From contig NZ_CP187970.1 in the NCBI RefSeq assembly GCF_049942825.1, positions 8,113,844-8,177,843 of the forward strand: a stretch of 64,000 nt of DNA, written 5' to 3'. Source of the DNA: Paenibacillus_G sp049942825 (lineage in GTDB: Bacteria > Bacillota > Bacilli > Paenibacillales > NBRC-103111). Positions 1 through 8,762 of this stretch are shown in pieces. Position numbers and translations under genes: made by a program. Numbering within the stretch: position 1 is the stretch's first letter; every line of letters begins with the position of its first letter. The notes under the pieces are model-generated. The model did not search any database. It was not told the origin of the DNA and saw nothing but the letters and a program-made list of their open reading frames with translations.

Positions 1-260
1 TGGCCGAGCGCTTCGCCCCGCGGGCGGTGGATGTCGCTTCGGCTGTGAATATCGCCGCCTTCAATGCAGGCATCGCCATCGGGGCTTACCTCGGAGGCAT
101 CGTTGCCGACACGATCGGCCTGATTCATACGACCTGGGTCGGCGCTCTGATGGTGCTCGGCGCAGTATTGCTCACGGCCTGGAGCCGGTCGCTCGAGCGC
201 CGGGACCAGCCGGAGCAGGCACCTGCAGCCGAGGCTGCGGAGTGCGTTACCGTCCGCTGA
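1..260 (+). CDS. MFS transporter, C-terminal fragment cut by window edge
   Basis: The reading frame is open from base 3 to the stop at 260, so the 5' part lies outside the window. The visible 86 residues start AERFAPRAVDVASAVN and run into IAAFNAGIAIGAYLGG, a glycine-rich transmembrane pattern typical of the last helices of DHA1-type (AraJ/YdhP-like) drug or sugar efflux proteins. One more hydrophobic helix (VGALMVLGAVLLTAW) and a charged tail follow. A GTG at 27 is internal, not the start. The substrate cannot be told. It is probably an inner-membrane proton-driven exporter. Confidence 0.75.
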   Translation, partial: AERFAPRAVDVASAVNIAAFNAGIAIGAYLGGIVADTIGLIHTTWVGALMVLGAVLLTAWSRSLERRDQPEQAPAAEAAECVTVR

Positions 261-345
261 CCAGCCCCGGGCTCTGAACTTGCTGTCGCCGGCTTCAGTG
301 TGAATTCCGCAATTCCTAACGCTGCCTCGGCGGCCAGCCCGCATT

Positions 346-374
346 TTGCATACCAACCCTTATTCTACTATCAT
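346..374 (+). promoter_or_regulatory. Predicted sigma-A promoter of the aldo/keto reductase gene
   Basis: TTGCAT at 346-351 and TATCAT at 369-374 are separated by 17 bp. The ribosome binding site and ATG follow directly, giving a short leader. Confidence 0.5.
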
Positions 375-399
375 TCATTCCTCAGGAGGTTTCCATTCC

Positions 400-1242
400 A
401 TGACTGCATTCACTCAACCCACCACCACCCTGCATAACGGGGTTACCATGCCGGTGCTCGGCCTCGGCGTCTTCCAGGTCGAAGAAGGCCAGGAGCTCGT
501 GCAAGCCGTCAAGACGGCCATCCTCCATGGCTACCGCAGCATCGACACCGCGGCGATTTACGGCAACGAAGCCGGCGTCGGGCAGGGCATCCGTGAAGCC
601 CTGCAGGAGGGCGGCCTCTCCCGGGAGGAGCTCTTCATCACCTCCAAGGTGTGGAACGCCGATCTCGGCTACGAATCGACCCTGGCTGCCTATGAGACAA
701 GCCTCGCCAAGCTCGGCCTGCAGTATCTCGACCTCTATCTCATTCACTGGCCTGTCGCCGGCAAGTATAAGGATGCCTGGAGAGCCCTCGAGACCCTCTA
801 CAAGGCAGGCCGCGTCCGGGCGATCGGGGTCAGCAACTTCCAGATTCACCACCTCGAGGACATCCTGCAGGATGCCGAGGTGAAGCCGATGGTGAACCAG
901 GTCGAATTCCATCCGCAGCTCACCCAGACCGAATTGCTGAAGTTCTGCCGCGAGCAGGGCATCCAGCCTGAGGCTTGGTCCCCGCTCATGCAGGGCGGTC
1001 TGCTGGAGGATCCGGTGCTGAAGGAGATCGCGGCGCAGCACGGCGTCTCCGTTGCCCAGGTGATCCTGCGCTGGGACCTGCAGCAGGGCGTCGTAACGAT
1101 CCCGAAGTCGACCAAGGCGCACCGGATCGCCGAGAACGCCGATCTCTTCGGCTTCGAGCTGACCGCCGGGGAAATGGAGCGCATCAGCGGCCTGAACCGG
1201 AACCTGCGGGTCGGTCCCGACCCGGATAACTTCGACTTCTGA
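400..1242 (+). CDS. Aldo/keto reductase (AKR5-like, glyoxal/methylglyoxal reductase type)
   Basis: This is a cytosolic NADPH-dependent carbonyl reductase of 280 aa, the usual length for YtbE/YvgN-type enzymes that reduce methylglyoxal and other aldehydes. The catalytic tetrad can be read: Asp49 and Tyr54 in SIDTAAIYGNE, Lys83 in TSKVWN and His116 in LIHWPV. The NADP-binding end has the expected IPKSTKAHRI segment. The start is the ATG at 400 because AGGAGG lies 9-10 nt upstream; the frame is open further upstream to 346, but without a ribosome binding site. The gene is monocistronic, with its own promoter and a strong terminator. The physiological substrate is not shown by the sequence. Confidence 0.88.
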   Translation: MTAFTQPTTTLHNGVTMPVLGLGVFQVEEGQELVQAVKTAILHGYRSIDTAAIYGNEAGVGQGIREALQEGGLSREELFITSKVWNADLGYESTLAAYETSLAKLGLQYLDLYLIHWPVAGKYKDAWRALETLYKAGRVRAIGVSNFQIHHLEDILQDAEVKPMVNQVEFHPQLTQTELLKFCREQGIQPEAWSPLMQGGLLEDPVLKEIAAQHGVSVAQVILRWDLQQGVVTIPKSTKAHRIAENADLFGFELTAGEMERISGLNRNLRVGPDPDNFDF

Positions 1243-1273
1243 CCCGTCCCGCTGATCAGAGATCATCTCCACC

Positions 1274-1322
1274 CACAAGAAAGAGACCTTCCATCAGCCC
1301 TATGGAAGGTCTCTTTCTTGTG
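1274..1322. terminator. Bidirectional intrinsic terminator
   Basis: A perfect 21-bp inverted repeat (1274-1294 and 1302-1322) with a 7-nt loop separates the convergent aldo/keto reductase and xanthine permease genes. It can serve both strands. Confidence 0.85.
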
Positions 1323-1362
1323 TTATTGCCCGCTTGCCGCTGCCGTCGACACAGCAGCAGCC

Positions 1363-2676
1363 TTACGCATGCTGCGCCGCGGAGCCGGCTTCAGCCGGTC
1401 CCTCGACGGCCGAGGCTTCCCCTGTTCCCGAGAGGAACAGGTTGAGTACGATGGCCGTCAGGGAGCCGGAGACGATGCCGCTCTGCAGCAGCATCTTCGC
1501 GAAGCCCGGCAGCTGGTCGAACATCTGCGGCAGCGTAGCCGAACCGAGGCCGACCGCGATGCTGCAGGCCGCAATCAACAAATTGCTGTCCTTGCGCAGG
1601 TCGACTGCCGACAGGATCGAGATCCCGGAAGCCGCGACCGAGCCGAACATGACGATCATCGCGCCGCCCAGCACAGCACTTGGAATCACCGTAGTCAGAG
1701 CCGCCAGCTTCGGCAGCAGCCCCAGCACCACCATGATGCCGCCCGCGGCGAAGATTACATCCCGTGACTTCACGCGGGTCAGCGAGATGAGACCGACGTT
1801 CTGGGAGAACGCCGTGTACGGGAATGCGTTGAAGATCCCGCCGAGCATGATGGCCACACCTTCGGAGCGCAAGCCGTTTACGATCTGGCTTTGCTCGACC
1901 TTCTGGTCTGTTGCCTTACCCACCGCGAAATAAACGCCGGTGGATTCGACCATACTGACGATATTCACGAGAATCATCGTGATGACCGCCGTGATGCTGA
2001 TCTGCGGCACACCGAAGTAGAACGGCTGGGCGATGCTCACCCACGAAGCTTGTCCTACGGAAGCGAAGCTGACGATCCCCATCGCGTAGCCCGCCGCCGT
2101 TCCCGCCGCCAATCCGACGAGCACCGAGATCGAGCGCAGGAAGCCGGTCGCGAAGCGGTTCAGGAGCAGAATCACGATCAGCGTAACCAAGGCCAGCAGC
2201 AGATTGCGGGGCGCCCCGAAGTCCGGGGCCCCCTGGCCGCCGGCGGCATTGTTCATCGCCACGGGAATCAGCGAGAGGCCGATGATCGTGACGACCGACC
2301 CGGTCACAACGGTCGGGAAGAACTTCAGCAGCTTGCCGTAGAGCGGTGCCGCCAGAACGACGAATAAGCCGGACAGGATGATGGCGCCATAAGCTGTCGC
2401 CAGATTCGAGGTGGAGGCGATCGCAATGATCGGCCCTACCGCCGTAAAGGTACAGCCGAGGATGACCGGCAGCCGGCTGCCGAACCACTTCGTGCCCATG
2501 ACCTGCAGGATGGTAGCCAGACCGCACGTGAAGAGATCGGCCGCAATCAGATACGCCATCTGCTCGCCGGTCAGCTTGAGGGCCCCGCCGACAATCAGAG
2601 GTACAACCACCGCGCCTGCATACATGGCAAGCACGTGCTGGAAGCCGAGGGTAAACACTTTTTGTCTGCTTAACAT
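1363..2676 (-). CDS. pbuX: Xanthine permease (NCS2/NAT family)
   Basis: This 437-aa polytopic membrane protein has the nucleobase:cation symporter-2 fold with about 12 hydrophobic segments. It begins LGFQHVLAMYAGAVVVPLI, the classic NAT family N-terminus. The NAT signature lies around QNVGLISLTRVKSRD. It takes up xanthine by proton symport for purine salvage. It lies 12 bp downstream of xpt on the same strand, so both are expressed as the xpt-pbuX operon under the guanine riboswitch, as in Bacillus subtilis. Specificity for xanthine rather than uric acid is inferred from this operon. Confidence 0.92.
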   Translation of the reverse strand: MLSRQKVFTLGFQHVLAMYAGAVVVPLIVGGALKLTGEQMAYLIAADLFTCGLATILQVMGTKWFGSRLPVILGCTFTAVGPIIAIASTSNLATAYGAIILSGLFVVLAAPLYGKLLKFFPTVVTGSVVTIIGLSLIPVAMNNAAGGQGAPDFGAPRNLLLALVTLIVILLLNRFATGFLRSISVLVGLAAGTAAGYAMGIVSFASVGQASWVSIAQPFYFGVPQISITAVITMILVNIVSMVESTGVYFAVGKATDQKVEQSQIVNGLRSEGVAIMLGGIFNAFPYTAFSQNVGLISLTRVKSRDVIFAAGGIMVVLGLLPKLAALTTVIPSAVLGGAMIVMFGSVAASGISILSAVDLRKDSNLLIAACSIAVGLGSATLPQMFDQLPGFAKMLLQSGIVSGSLTAIVLNLFLSGTGEASAVEGPAEAGSAAQHA

Positions 2677-2688
2677 GATGTACGCTCC

Positions 2689-3285
2689 TTAAGATGATTG
2701 ATATACACGGTCGTTCTCGATGAAGTAGACCTCACCCGGTGCCATCCTCGAGATCCGGGCCAGCGAGTGGATCTCCACGCCCTTGTTCTCCAGCAGACTC
2801 CGGCCCTCCTGGAAGCTCTTCTCAATGACGCAGCCGACACCGGCCAGCTTCGCTCCAGAGGCATGAACGATATCCACCAGGCCGACGAGCGCGGCGCCTG
2901 TCGCCAGGAAGTCATCCACGATCAGAATGTGGTCCTCCGGACCCAGGTATTTCTGCGAGACGCTGATTTGGTACGTTTCCTGCCTGGTAAACGAATGAAC
3001 AGGTGCCGTATAGACACTCTCCGCCAGGGTGACGGCCTTTTTCTTCTTGGCATAGACGAACGGGACGCCCAGAGCGATGCCCGCCGCCATCGCGAATTGG
3101 ATGCCGCTCGCTTCTATCGTCAGCACTTTGGTGATCCCCCGGCCGGCGAAGACCCGGCCGAACTCCCTGCCGATCTCCAGCGCCAGCTCCGTATCTACCT
3201 GATGGTTCAGGAAGGAGTCCACCTTCAGGACCGTATCCGACAGAATCAGGCCTTCTTGGCGTATGCGTTCTTCGAGTAATTTCAT
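2689..3285 (-). CDS. xpt: Xanthine phosphoribosyltransferase
   Basis: This 198-aa type I PRTase converts xanthine and PRPP to XMP in the cytosol. The PRPP-binding loop is ILIVDDFLATGAAL (about residues 120-133). Conserved N-terminal elements include KVDSFLNHQVD and VLTIEASGI. Length matches the family. The ATG at 3285 has a GGAGAG ribosome binding site 8 nt upstream. It is the first gene of the xpt-pbuX salvage operon and is preceded by a purine aptamer and an attenuator hairpin, so guanine or hypoxanthine excess should switch it off. Confidence 0.95.
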   Translation of the reverse strand: MKLLEERIRQEGLILSDTVLKVDSFLNHQVDTELALEIGREFGRVFAGRGITKVLTIEASGIQFAMAAGIALGVPFVYAKKKKAVTLAESVYTAPVHSFTRQETYQISVSQKYLGPEDHILIVDDFLATGAALVGLVDIVHASGAKLAGVGCVIEKSFQEGRSLLENKGVEIHSLARISRMAPGEVYFIENDRVYQSS

Positions 3286-3314
3286 GCGTCAAGCTCTCCT
3301 TTTGTGTGCAAAAT

Positions 3315-3365
3315 AAAAAAGGACAGATCTCCTTGAGCATGGTTTCTCTCAAGTGAAATCTGTCC
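3315..3365 (-). terminator. Riboswitch expression platform: attenuator terminator before xpt
   Basis: On the minus strand GGACAGAT (3358-3365) pairs with ATCTGTCC (3321-3328), with an inner CTTGAG/CTCAAG stem, and a run of T follows (3315-3320). It stands between the guanine aptamer and xpt, so it is the OFF-state terminator of the riboswitch. Confidence 0.85.
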
Positions 3366-3480
3366 CCGGGCGCTAATAACCTCATGGTACCAATAACAAA
3401 TCTATTGTACGCACCGCTTCCAAACCGTGTCCCATCCGCCAAAAAAAGGGGGAACGGGCACAGAGGGCCGCTGCGCTTTC

Positions 3481-3551
3481 ACTCATAGTCGGATGATTGC
3501 ATTGGTCATCCGGTAGAAACTTATGGGCCATATCCCCAAAATTATACGAGT
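3481..3551 (-). ncRNA. Purine (guanine-type) riboswitch aptamer
   Basis: Read on the minus strand, the P1 arms are ACTCGTA (3551-3545) and TATGAGT (3487-3481). Between them are the conserved core strings ATATGG, AGTTTCTACC and CCGACTATG. The nucleotide equivalent to position 74 of the B. subtilis xpt aptamer is C (CCGACTATG), which specifies guanine/hypoxanthine rather than adenine. The kissing-loop hairpins P2 (GGCCCAT side) and P3 (GGATGA/TCATCC) can be drawn. It lies upstream of xpt-pbuX. Confidence 0.95.
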
Positions 3552-3570
3552 CTTATGAAGTTATCTATCT

Positions 3571-3599
3571 ATCTTACACGGTCTGCCCGGCTGTTTCAA
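3571..3599 (-). promoter_or_regulatory. Predicted promoter of the xpt-pbuX operon
   Basis: On the minus strand TTGAAA (3594-3599) and TAAGAT (3571-3576) are 17 bp apart, about 20 nt ahead of the riboswitch P1 stem. Confidence 0.6.
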
Positions 3600-3761
3600 T
3601 AGCGTTTTTATGGGAAATTTTTACTGACTCCGATGCAATTAATTAACCTATGGATAGCATAAGTGTTTGATGTCCCATTAAATCCGGGCTAAATAACATT
3701 ATTTCATACATAATTCCTTCAGATTCAAACAAGATTAATTACATATATTACCAAAGTGTTT

Positions 3762-3794
3762 TTGACAATGGAAATCTCTAACCCGTATTATAAT
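3762..3794 (+). promoter_or_regulatory. Predicted promoter of the POT transporter gene
   Basis: TTGACA at 3762-3767 is followed after 18 bp by TATTAT (3786-3791), which overlaps a perfect TATAAT (3789-3794, 21 bp spacing). Because the promoter covers the ATG-like triplets upstream of 3816, those earlier in-frame starts are unlikely. Confidence 0.6.
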
Positions 3795-3815
3795 AGAAGA
3801 ATAGGAGGGAATATC

Positions 3816-5309
3816 ATGACAGGCCCAGACAAACAAACCATCATCGCGAGTGTACCCCAGCAGGGATTCTTCGGACACCCCAAGGGGCTATTCACACTCT
3901 TCTTCACGGAATTCTGGGAACGGTTCTCGTATTACGGCATGAGGGCCATCCTTGTTTTCTATATGTATTACGAGGTGTCCAAAGGAGGCCTTGGCATCGA
4001 TGAAAGCACGGCGCTTGCCGTGATGTCCATTTACGGTTCTCTGGTCTATATGTCCGGCATCATCGGCGGATGGCTGGCCGACCGGATCTTCGGCACATCC
4101 AGGGCGGTGTTCTACGGCGGGATCTTGATCATGCTGGGGCATCTCTTATTAGCAATACCTGGAAGCGCTGCCATGTTGTTCGCCTCGATGGTTCTAATTG
4201 TTCTTGGGACGGGGCTTCTTAAGCCCAACGTCTCAAGTGTCGTTGGTGAAATTTACAGCGAGAGGGACCACCGCCGCGATGCCGGCTTCAGCATTTTCTA
4301 TATGGGCATCAACCTTGGGGGCTTCCTGGCTCCGCTGATCGTAGGCACTCTCGGCATGAAATACAACTTCCATCTAGGGTTCAGTCTCGCGGCCATCGGC
4401 ATGCTGCTCGGTCTGACCGTCTTCATCCTGACGAAGAAAGGCAATCTCGGACTGGCGGGTACGATGGTCGCGAACCCGCTCTCTCCCGAAGAAAAGAAAT
4501 CGGTGTTCACCCGGCTCGGACTCGGGATTCTAGCCGCTGCCGTACTCATCGCCGTCGCGATTCCGACGGGCCTGCTGACGTTCCGCGGCTTCATCGCCTT
4601 GGTCGGGATCCTGGGGATTCTCATCCCTACCCTCTACTTTATTGTCATGTACCGCAGTCCCAAAACCACAGCCGTGGAACGCTCCCGGATTCTCGCTTAT
4701 ATTCCGCTCTTCATCGCTTCCGTGATGTTCTGGGCGATCCAGGAGCAGGGCTCGACGATTCTGGCCAACTACGCGGATAAGCGGACGCAGCTCGACTTCG
4801 CGGGCCTCCACATCTCGCCGGCCTGGTTCCAGTCGCTGAACCCGCTGTTCATCATACTCTTCGCCCCGGTCTTCGCCTGGCTGTGGGTGAAGCTTGGAGA
4901 CCGGCAGCCGACCATCCCCCGGAAGTTCTCGCTGGGCCTGCTGTTCGCCGGTCTGTCCTTCCTCGTGATCCTGCTGCCGGCCTACTTCGGCGGAAGCGAT
5001 GCGCTGGTGAACCCGCTGTGGCTCGTGCTAAGCTACTTCATCGTCGTTGTCGGTGAGCTGTGCCTGTCGCCGGTCGGCCTCTCGGCCACGACCAAGCTGG
5101 CGCCTGCCGCCTTCTCGGCTCAGACGATGAGCCTGTGGTTCCTCTCCAACGCCGCGGCGCAGGCCATCAACGCCCAGATCGTCAAGTTCTACACGCCGGA
5201 GACCGAGATGGTCTACTTCGGCGTCATCGGCGGAGCTTCCATTCTGCTGGGTCTGCTCCTCTTCCTGCTCTCGGGCCGGATTCAAGGCTTCATGAAGGGG
5301 ATCAAATAA
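3816..5309 (+). CDS. POT/PTR family di-/tripeptide:proton symporter
   Basis: This 497-aa membrane protein has the PTR2 signature near the N-terminus: FTEFWERFSYYGM (ExxERFxYYG proton-coupling motif of helix 1). The loop GGWLADRIFG and the second PTR2 motif FSIFYMGINLGGFLAP follow. About 14 hydrophobic helices can be traced, as in bacterial DtpT proteins. It imports small peptides using the proton gradient. The start is the ATG at 3816, with AGGAGGG a few bases upstream; an in-frame extension to 3756 would start inside the promoter. It is monocistronic. Confidence 0.9.
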   Translation: MTGPDKQTIIASVPQQGFFGHPKGLFTLFFTEFWERFSYYGMRAILVFYMYYEVSKGGLGIDESTALAVMSIYGSLVYMSGIIGGWLADRIFGTSRAVFYGGILIMLGHLLLAIPGSAAMLFASMVLIVLGTGLLKPNVSSVVGEIYSERDHRRDAGFSIFYMGINLGGFLAPLIVGTLGMKYNFHLGFSLAAIGMLLGLTVFILTKKGNLGLAGTMVANPLSPEEKKSVFTRLGLGILAAAVLIAVAIPTGLLTFRGFIALVGILGILIPTLYFIVMYRSPKTTAVERSRILAYIPLFIASVMFWAIQEQGSTILANYADKRTQLDFAGLHISPAWFQSLNPLFIILFAPVFAWLWVKLGDRQPTIPRKFSLGLLFAGLSFLVILLPAYFGGSDALVNPLWLVLSYFIVVVGELCLSPVGLSATTKLAPAAFSAQTMSLWFLSNAAAQAINAQIVKFYTPETEMVYFGVIGGASILLGLLLFLLSGRIQGFMKGIK

Positions 5310-5317
5310 CCTCCCCC

Positions 5318-5342
5318 ATCCCCTGACTCTGTGTCAGGGGAT
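5318..5342 (+). terminator. Hairpin after the POT transporter gene
   Basis: A 10-bp inverted repeat (5318-5327 with 5333-5342, loop 5 nt) sits 9 nt past the stop codon. There is no clear T run, so termination would be weak or factor-assisted. Confidence 0.5.
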
Positions 5343-5428
5343 ATTGGCGCGTCCGTGAGATCCCGCGTCCGCGACCCCGGCTTCATCAGCTTCGGCAGGT
5401 GCCCAGGCTGATCGCTCCCTCTGCACGC

Positions 5429-5464
5429 CAAAATCCCCCTGACCGGCAGTCCGGCAGGGGGATT
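5429..5464 (-). terminator. Terminator of rlmN
   Basis: On the minus strand AATCCCCCTG (5464-5455) pairs with CAGGGGGATT (5441-5432), then TTGG. It lies about 50 bp beyond the rlmN stop. Confidence 0.65.
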
Positions 5465-5516
5465 CCTATGTGTCAACGGTATGCGGTGTGGTGTTTGGCT
5501 TCCTCGGGGCCGATGC

Positions 5517-6599
5517 TCAGCTCAAAGCCGACTCGGCCGCCGGCCGGTCTTCCTTCAGCTGCTTGCTGCGCAGCTGACCGCAGGCGGCATCAATGTCCGT
5601 GCCGTGCTCGAGGCGTACGCTGCAGCTCAGTCCCTGCTTTTTGAGCGTATCGTAGAACGCCCGCACGGATTCCTTCTCCGTCCGCTGATACTGGCTGTGC
5701 TCATCCACCGGGTTGTACGGGATGAGGTTGACGTTCACGCTTTGCTTGCGGTCTGCGAGCAGCTCGGACAGCTCCAGGGCATGCTCCGGACGGTCGTTGA
5801 CGTCCTTCAGCAGAATATACTCGATCGTAACGCGCTGGTTCGTCTTCTCCCAGTAGTAATCCATCGCCTCCATGAGCTTCTCGATGGGCAGCGCATTGTT
5901 GATCTTCATGATCCGCGAGCGCAGCTCATTGTTCGGCGCATGCAGGGAAATGGCCAGGTTCACGCGCATGTTCAGATCGGCGAACTCCTTGATCTTCTGC
6001 GTCAGGCCGCTGGTCGACACCGTGATATGCCGGGCGCCGATCGCCAGACCCTTGTGGTCGATGACCACCTCCAGGAAGTCGATCAGGTTCGTGAAGTTAT
6101 CGAACGGCTCGCCGATGCCCATGACGACAATGTGGCTCACCCGCTCGTCCTTCCCCGCCGCGTCCAGATGCAGCTGAACCTTCATGATCTGCTCCACGAT
6201 CTCGCCGCTCGTCAAGTCCCGGCTCTTCGCCAGCAGACCGCTCGCACAGAAGCTGCAGCCGATGTTGCAGCCTACCTGCGTCGTCACGCAGACCGACAGA
6301 CCGAACTTGTGGCGCATGAGCACCGTCTCGATCAGGTTGCCGTCCTGCAGCTGGAACAGGAACTTCACCGTACCGTCGGCCGACTCCTGCTTCGTATGCT
6401 CGTTCATCGTCCGGAAGACGAAATGCTCCCCGAGCAGCGACGTACACTCCGGATGCACATCCGTCATCTCGGCGAAATCCGTCACCCGCCTGCGGTACAG
6501 CCATTCCCATACCTGGGCCGCGCGGGACTTCTTGTGCCCCCGCTCCCCGAGCCACGCGGTCAGCTGCTCCAGCGTTAATCCATATATAGATGGTTTCAT
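5517..6599 (-). CDS. rlmN: Dual-specificity 23S rRNA (A2503-C2) / tRNA (A37-C2) methyltransferase
   Basis: This 360-aa radical-SAM enzyme methylates C2 of A2503 in 23S rRNA and A37 in some tRNAs. The CxxxCxxC [4Fe-4S] motif is C111, C115 and C118 in CNIGCSFC. The second catalytic cysteine, which forms the covalent intermediate, is Cys340 in AACGQLR near the C-terminus. The GEPFDNF segment binds SAM. The length is normal for the family. It is monocistronic. The family includes Cfr resistance enzymes, but the overall match to housekeeping RlmN (N-terminal LTLEQLTAWLGERG, C-terminal GTDIDAACGQL) makes RlmN the better call. Confidence 0.95.
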   Translation of the reverse strand: MKPSIYGLTLEQLTAWLGERGHKKSRAAQVWEWLYRRRVTDFAEMTDVHPECTSLLGEHFVFRTMNEHTKQESADGTVKFLFQLQDGNLIETVLMRHKFGLSVCVTTQVGCNIGCSFCASGLLAKSRDLTSGEIVEQIMKVQLHLDAAGKDERVSHIVVMGIGEPFDNFTNLIDFLEVVIDHKGLAIGARHITVSTSGLTQKIKEFADLNMRVNLAISLHAPNNELRSRIMKINNALPIEKLMEAMDYYWEKTNQRVTIEYILLKDVNDRPEHALELSELLADRKQSVNVNLIPYNPVDEHSQYQRTEKESVRAFYDTLKKQGLSCSVRLEHGTDIDAACGQLRSKQLKEDRPAAESALS

Positions 6600-6848
6600 G
6601 ATTCGTTATCCTCTTTTCGGTACTTGGAAGTCTAGTCTATAGGGACCAAGATCGTTTGCACTCTCTTTCATTATTGTCCCAGATTGTTTTTAGTAAAACA
6701 AGGGGGAAAACGAGAACTCCTCTTGCCTGCTTCCCTCTGGAGACAATCACCACGAACAGCTTATCCTGGAAATGGTTCTTGCCCGGCTGCTTTAATTTAT
6801 GTAAACTACTTGATTATACATTCAGCCAGAAAGGTTGCCATCGACATC

Positions 6849-8048
6849 ATGGAATTATCTCAACGTATAGCCCGGAAACAAACGGCCAAAGAACCGTTCC
6901 CCATCTCGATCCTCTCTCTTACCGTGGGCGCCTTCGCGATCGGCATGACGGAGTTCGTCATCATGGGCCTGCTGCCTAATGTCGCCGAGGATCTGCAGGT
7001 CAGCATCTCTTCGGCCGGCCAGCTCATTACGATGTATGCCCTCGGTGTGGCGGTGGGAGCCCCCATCCTTACGATTCTCACCCAGCGGATACCCCAGAAG
7101 AAGCTGCTCTGTCTGCTCATGCTTCTGTTTATCCTCGGCAACGGCATCTCCGTGATCGCGCCGAATTATGCCGTCCTGATGATCGCCCGTATGATTACGG
7201 CCTTGACCCACGGGACCTTCTTCGGCGTCGGGGCCGTCATCGCTTCCGGCCTGGTGCATCCGGACAAACGCGCCGGTGCCGTATCCATCATGATGGCGGG
7301 CCTCACCATTGCCAATATCGTCGGTGTTCCTCTGGGTACCTTCATCGGCCAGCACCTGGGATGGCGCGCGTCCTTCGGTGCCATTGCCTTGATGGGGATT
7401 CTGGCTTTGATCGGCATCCTGATCTTCATTCCGCAGCTCCGGCAGGACAAGCCGGCCGGCATCATGCAGCAGATTGCCGCGCTGGCCAGTCCCAAGCTCC
7501 TGCTCTTCCTGCTCATCGGGGCGCTCGGCAATGCCGGTCTCTTCGCCGTATTTACGTATATTGCTCCGCTGCTCATCCAGGTTACCGGCTTCATGGAGCA
7601 CAGTGTCACCTGGATCCTTATTCTCTTCGGCTTCGGCGTGACCTTCGGCAATATTGTGGGCGGGAAGCTGGCGGACTGGAAGCTCATGCCTTCCATCCTT
7701 GGGATTTACTCGGCCGTCTGTGTCATCCTCGCCATCTTCACCTGGACCGTTCATAGTCCCGTCGCCGCCGTAATCACCATCTTCTTGTGGGGTGCCGGCT
7801 CCTTCGCCGTCATGCCCGGCCTGCAGGTAAGGATCATGAGCCTGGCTCAGGCGGCTCCCGCCCTTGCGTCCACCTCCAGCCACTCGGCGGGTAACCTCGG
7901 CAATGCGGCCGGGGCGTTCATCGGGGGCTGGGTGATTATGCATCTGTCCCTGACCGCTCTGCCTTGGGTAGGAGCGGTTCTGGTCGGACTGGCGCTGATG
8001 CTCGGCATGGCCTGTTATATCGCGGAGCGCAGGGCCGCGGCCGCGTAA
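6849..8048 (+). CDS. MFS efflux transporter (DHA1, AraJ/YdhP-like)
   Basis: This is a 12-helix, 399-aa major facilitator. The N-terminal FAIGMTEFVIMGLLPNVA and the segment RMITALTHGTFFGVG are hallmarks of the AraJ/YdhP branch of DHA1 exporters (sugar or drug efflux). The start is set at the ATG at 6849, because family members begin just before the first helix. The frame is open to 6684, but that extension (a mixed, low-hydrophobicity 55-residue stretch) has no good ribosome binding site. The 5' end of the gene is separated from rlmN by 249 bp, which hold a candidate promoter around 6805-6830. The substrate is unknown. Confidence 0.82.
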   Translation: MELSQRIARKQTAKEPFPISILSLTVGAFAIGMTEFVIMGLLPNVAEDLQVSISSAGQLITMYALGVAVGAPILTILTQRIPQKKLLCLLMLLFILGNGISVIAPNYAVLMIARMITALTHGTFFGVGAVIASGLVHPDKRAGAVSIMMAGLTIANIVGVPLGTFIGQHLGWRASFGAIALMGILALIGILIFIPQLRQDKPAGIMQQIAALASPKLLLFLLIGALGNAGLFAVFTYIAPLLIQVTGFMEHSVTWILILFGFGVTFGNIVGGKLADWKLMPSILGIYSAVCVILAIFTWTVHSPVAAVITIFLWGAGSFAVMPGLQVRIMSLAQAAPALASTSSHSAGNLGNAAGAFIGGWVIMHLSLTALPWVGAVLVGLALMLGMACYIAERRAAAA

Positions 8049-8166
8049 GGGCGGTCCCTATCCCGGCGAGGCAGTCCCGGCTTCTAGGTTCGAAGCTGGA
8101 ACTCCTCGTAGATGGACTGGAGCCGCACGGGATCGAGCCTTGGCGAGATATCAATTCTTAGATTTC

Positions 8167-8215
8167 AAAAAAAGCAGCAAGCCCGATCCCGCTTAGGGAT
8201 GGTGCTTGCTGCTTT
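8167..8215. terminator. Bidirectional terminator
   Basis: AAAAGCAGCAAGC pairs with GCTTGCTGCTTTT around a 20-nt loop. The A-rich left side gives a T run on the minus strand, so it best fits the GIY-YIG gene, but it can also stop the MFS transcript. Confidence 0.75.
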
Positions 8216-8226
8216 TGGGTTTGGGC

Positions 8227-8586
8227 TCAGCTGCCCGACACTTTGTCCGGGTTGTACTTCGCATTCAGCTTGTTCGCGATATACGTTTCGTAGATTTCCC
8301 GCTCGACCGGATCTTCCACGATATATACCTCGATCTTCGTCACTTCATCCCGATGGTTCTTGATCGGGGATACCGTATCTTCGAAGTGCTTCTTGATGCG
8401 CTGGCGCAGCTTCCGGGCCTTGCCGACAAAGAGAAGCTCGTCCTTGTCGTTGTAGAATAGGAAGAAGCCGCCCTTCTCCCGGGTAATCAGGTGAAAATCC
8501 GTGAAGCCGTAGATGTGGCTCAGCTGCGGGTTCTCCTGCTTGGTAATCGTAACCTCCGGTGTCGGGATGGTTATGCTAATCGTCAC
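8227..8586 (-). CDS. GIY-YIG-like nuclease domain protein
   Basis: This small 119-aa protein contains GGFFLFYNDKDELLFVGKA followed by RKLRQRIKKHF, the pattern of the GIY-YIG fold as seen in the N-terminal domain of UvrC (tyrosine motif, then the K/R helix). In close relatives this protein is often labelled a nucleotide excision repair endonuclease. The first motif is degenerate (GFF-LFY instead of GVY-YIG), so nuclease activity is uncertain. The start is GTG at 8586. It is a single gene with no operon partners, and its role is inferred from fold only. Confidence 0.7.
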   Translation of the reverse strand: MTISITIPTPEVTITKQENPQLSHIYGFTDFHLITREKGGFFLFYNDKDELLFVGKARKLRQRIKKHFEDTVSPIKNHRDEVTKIEVYIVEDPVEREIYETYIANKLNAKYNPDKVSGS

Positions 8587-8762
8587 GACCTAATCACGTC
8601 CTTTGTCCTTGTAAGACTCCATCGTATCACAGATTCCCCTGCAACACCATTTGCATCCCCTATATCTTTTTCACAAATTCCGATTTTCATCTCATCGCGC
8701 CAAAACCCACGGGGGACAGTCTGGGGAGATGACATAAGTTTCTTATCTCCATTCGTCGGTTC

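Noticed and set aside
37..260. Complete small gene starting at the GTG near position 27
   Set aside because: The frame is open to the left edge and the protein is the C-terminal part of an MFS transporter.
382..1278. Long minus-strand ORF opposite the aldo/keto reductase
   Set aside because: It mirrors codons of a clear enzyme gene in this G+C-rich DNA and has no family features or RBS.
3756..3815. Upstream start for the POT transporter
   Set aside because: Overlaps the predicted promoter, whereas AGGAGGG precedes the ATG at 3816.
6855..7943. 362-aa minus-strand ORF opposite the MFS gene
   Set aside because: Its Asp/Glu/Gly/His-rich composition is typical of the antisense of transmembrane genes; no RBS.
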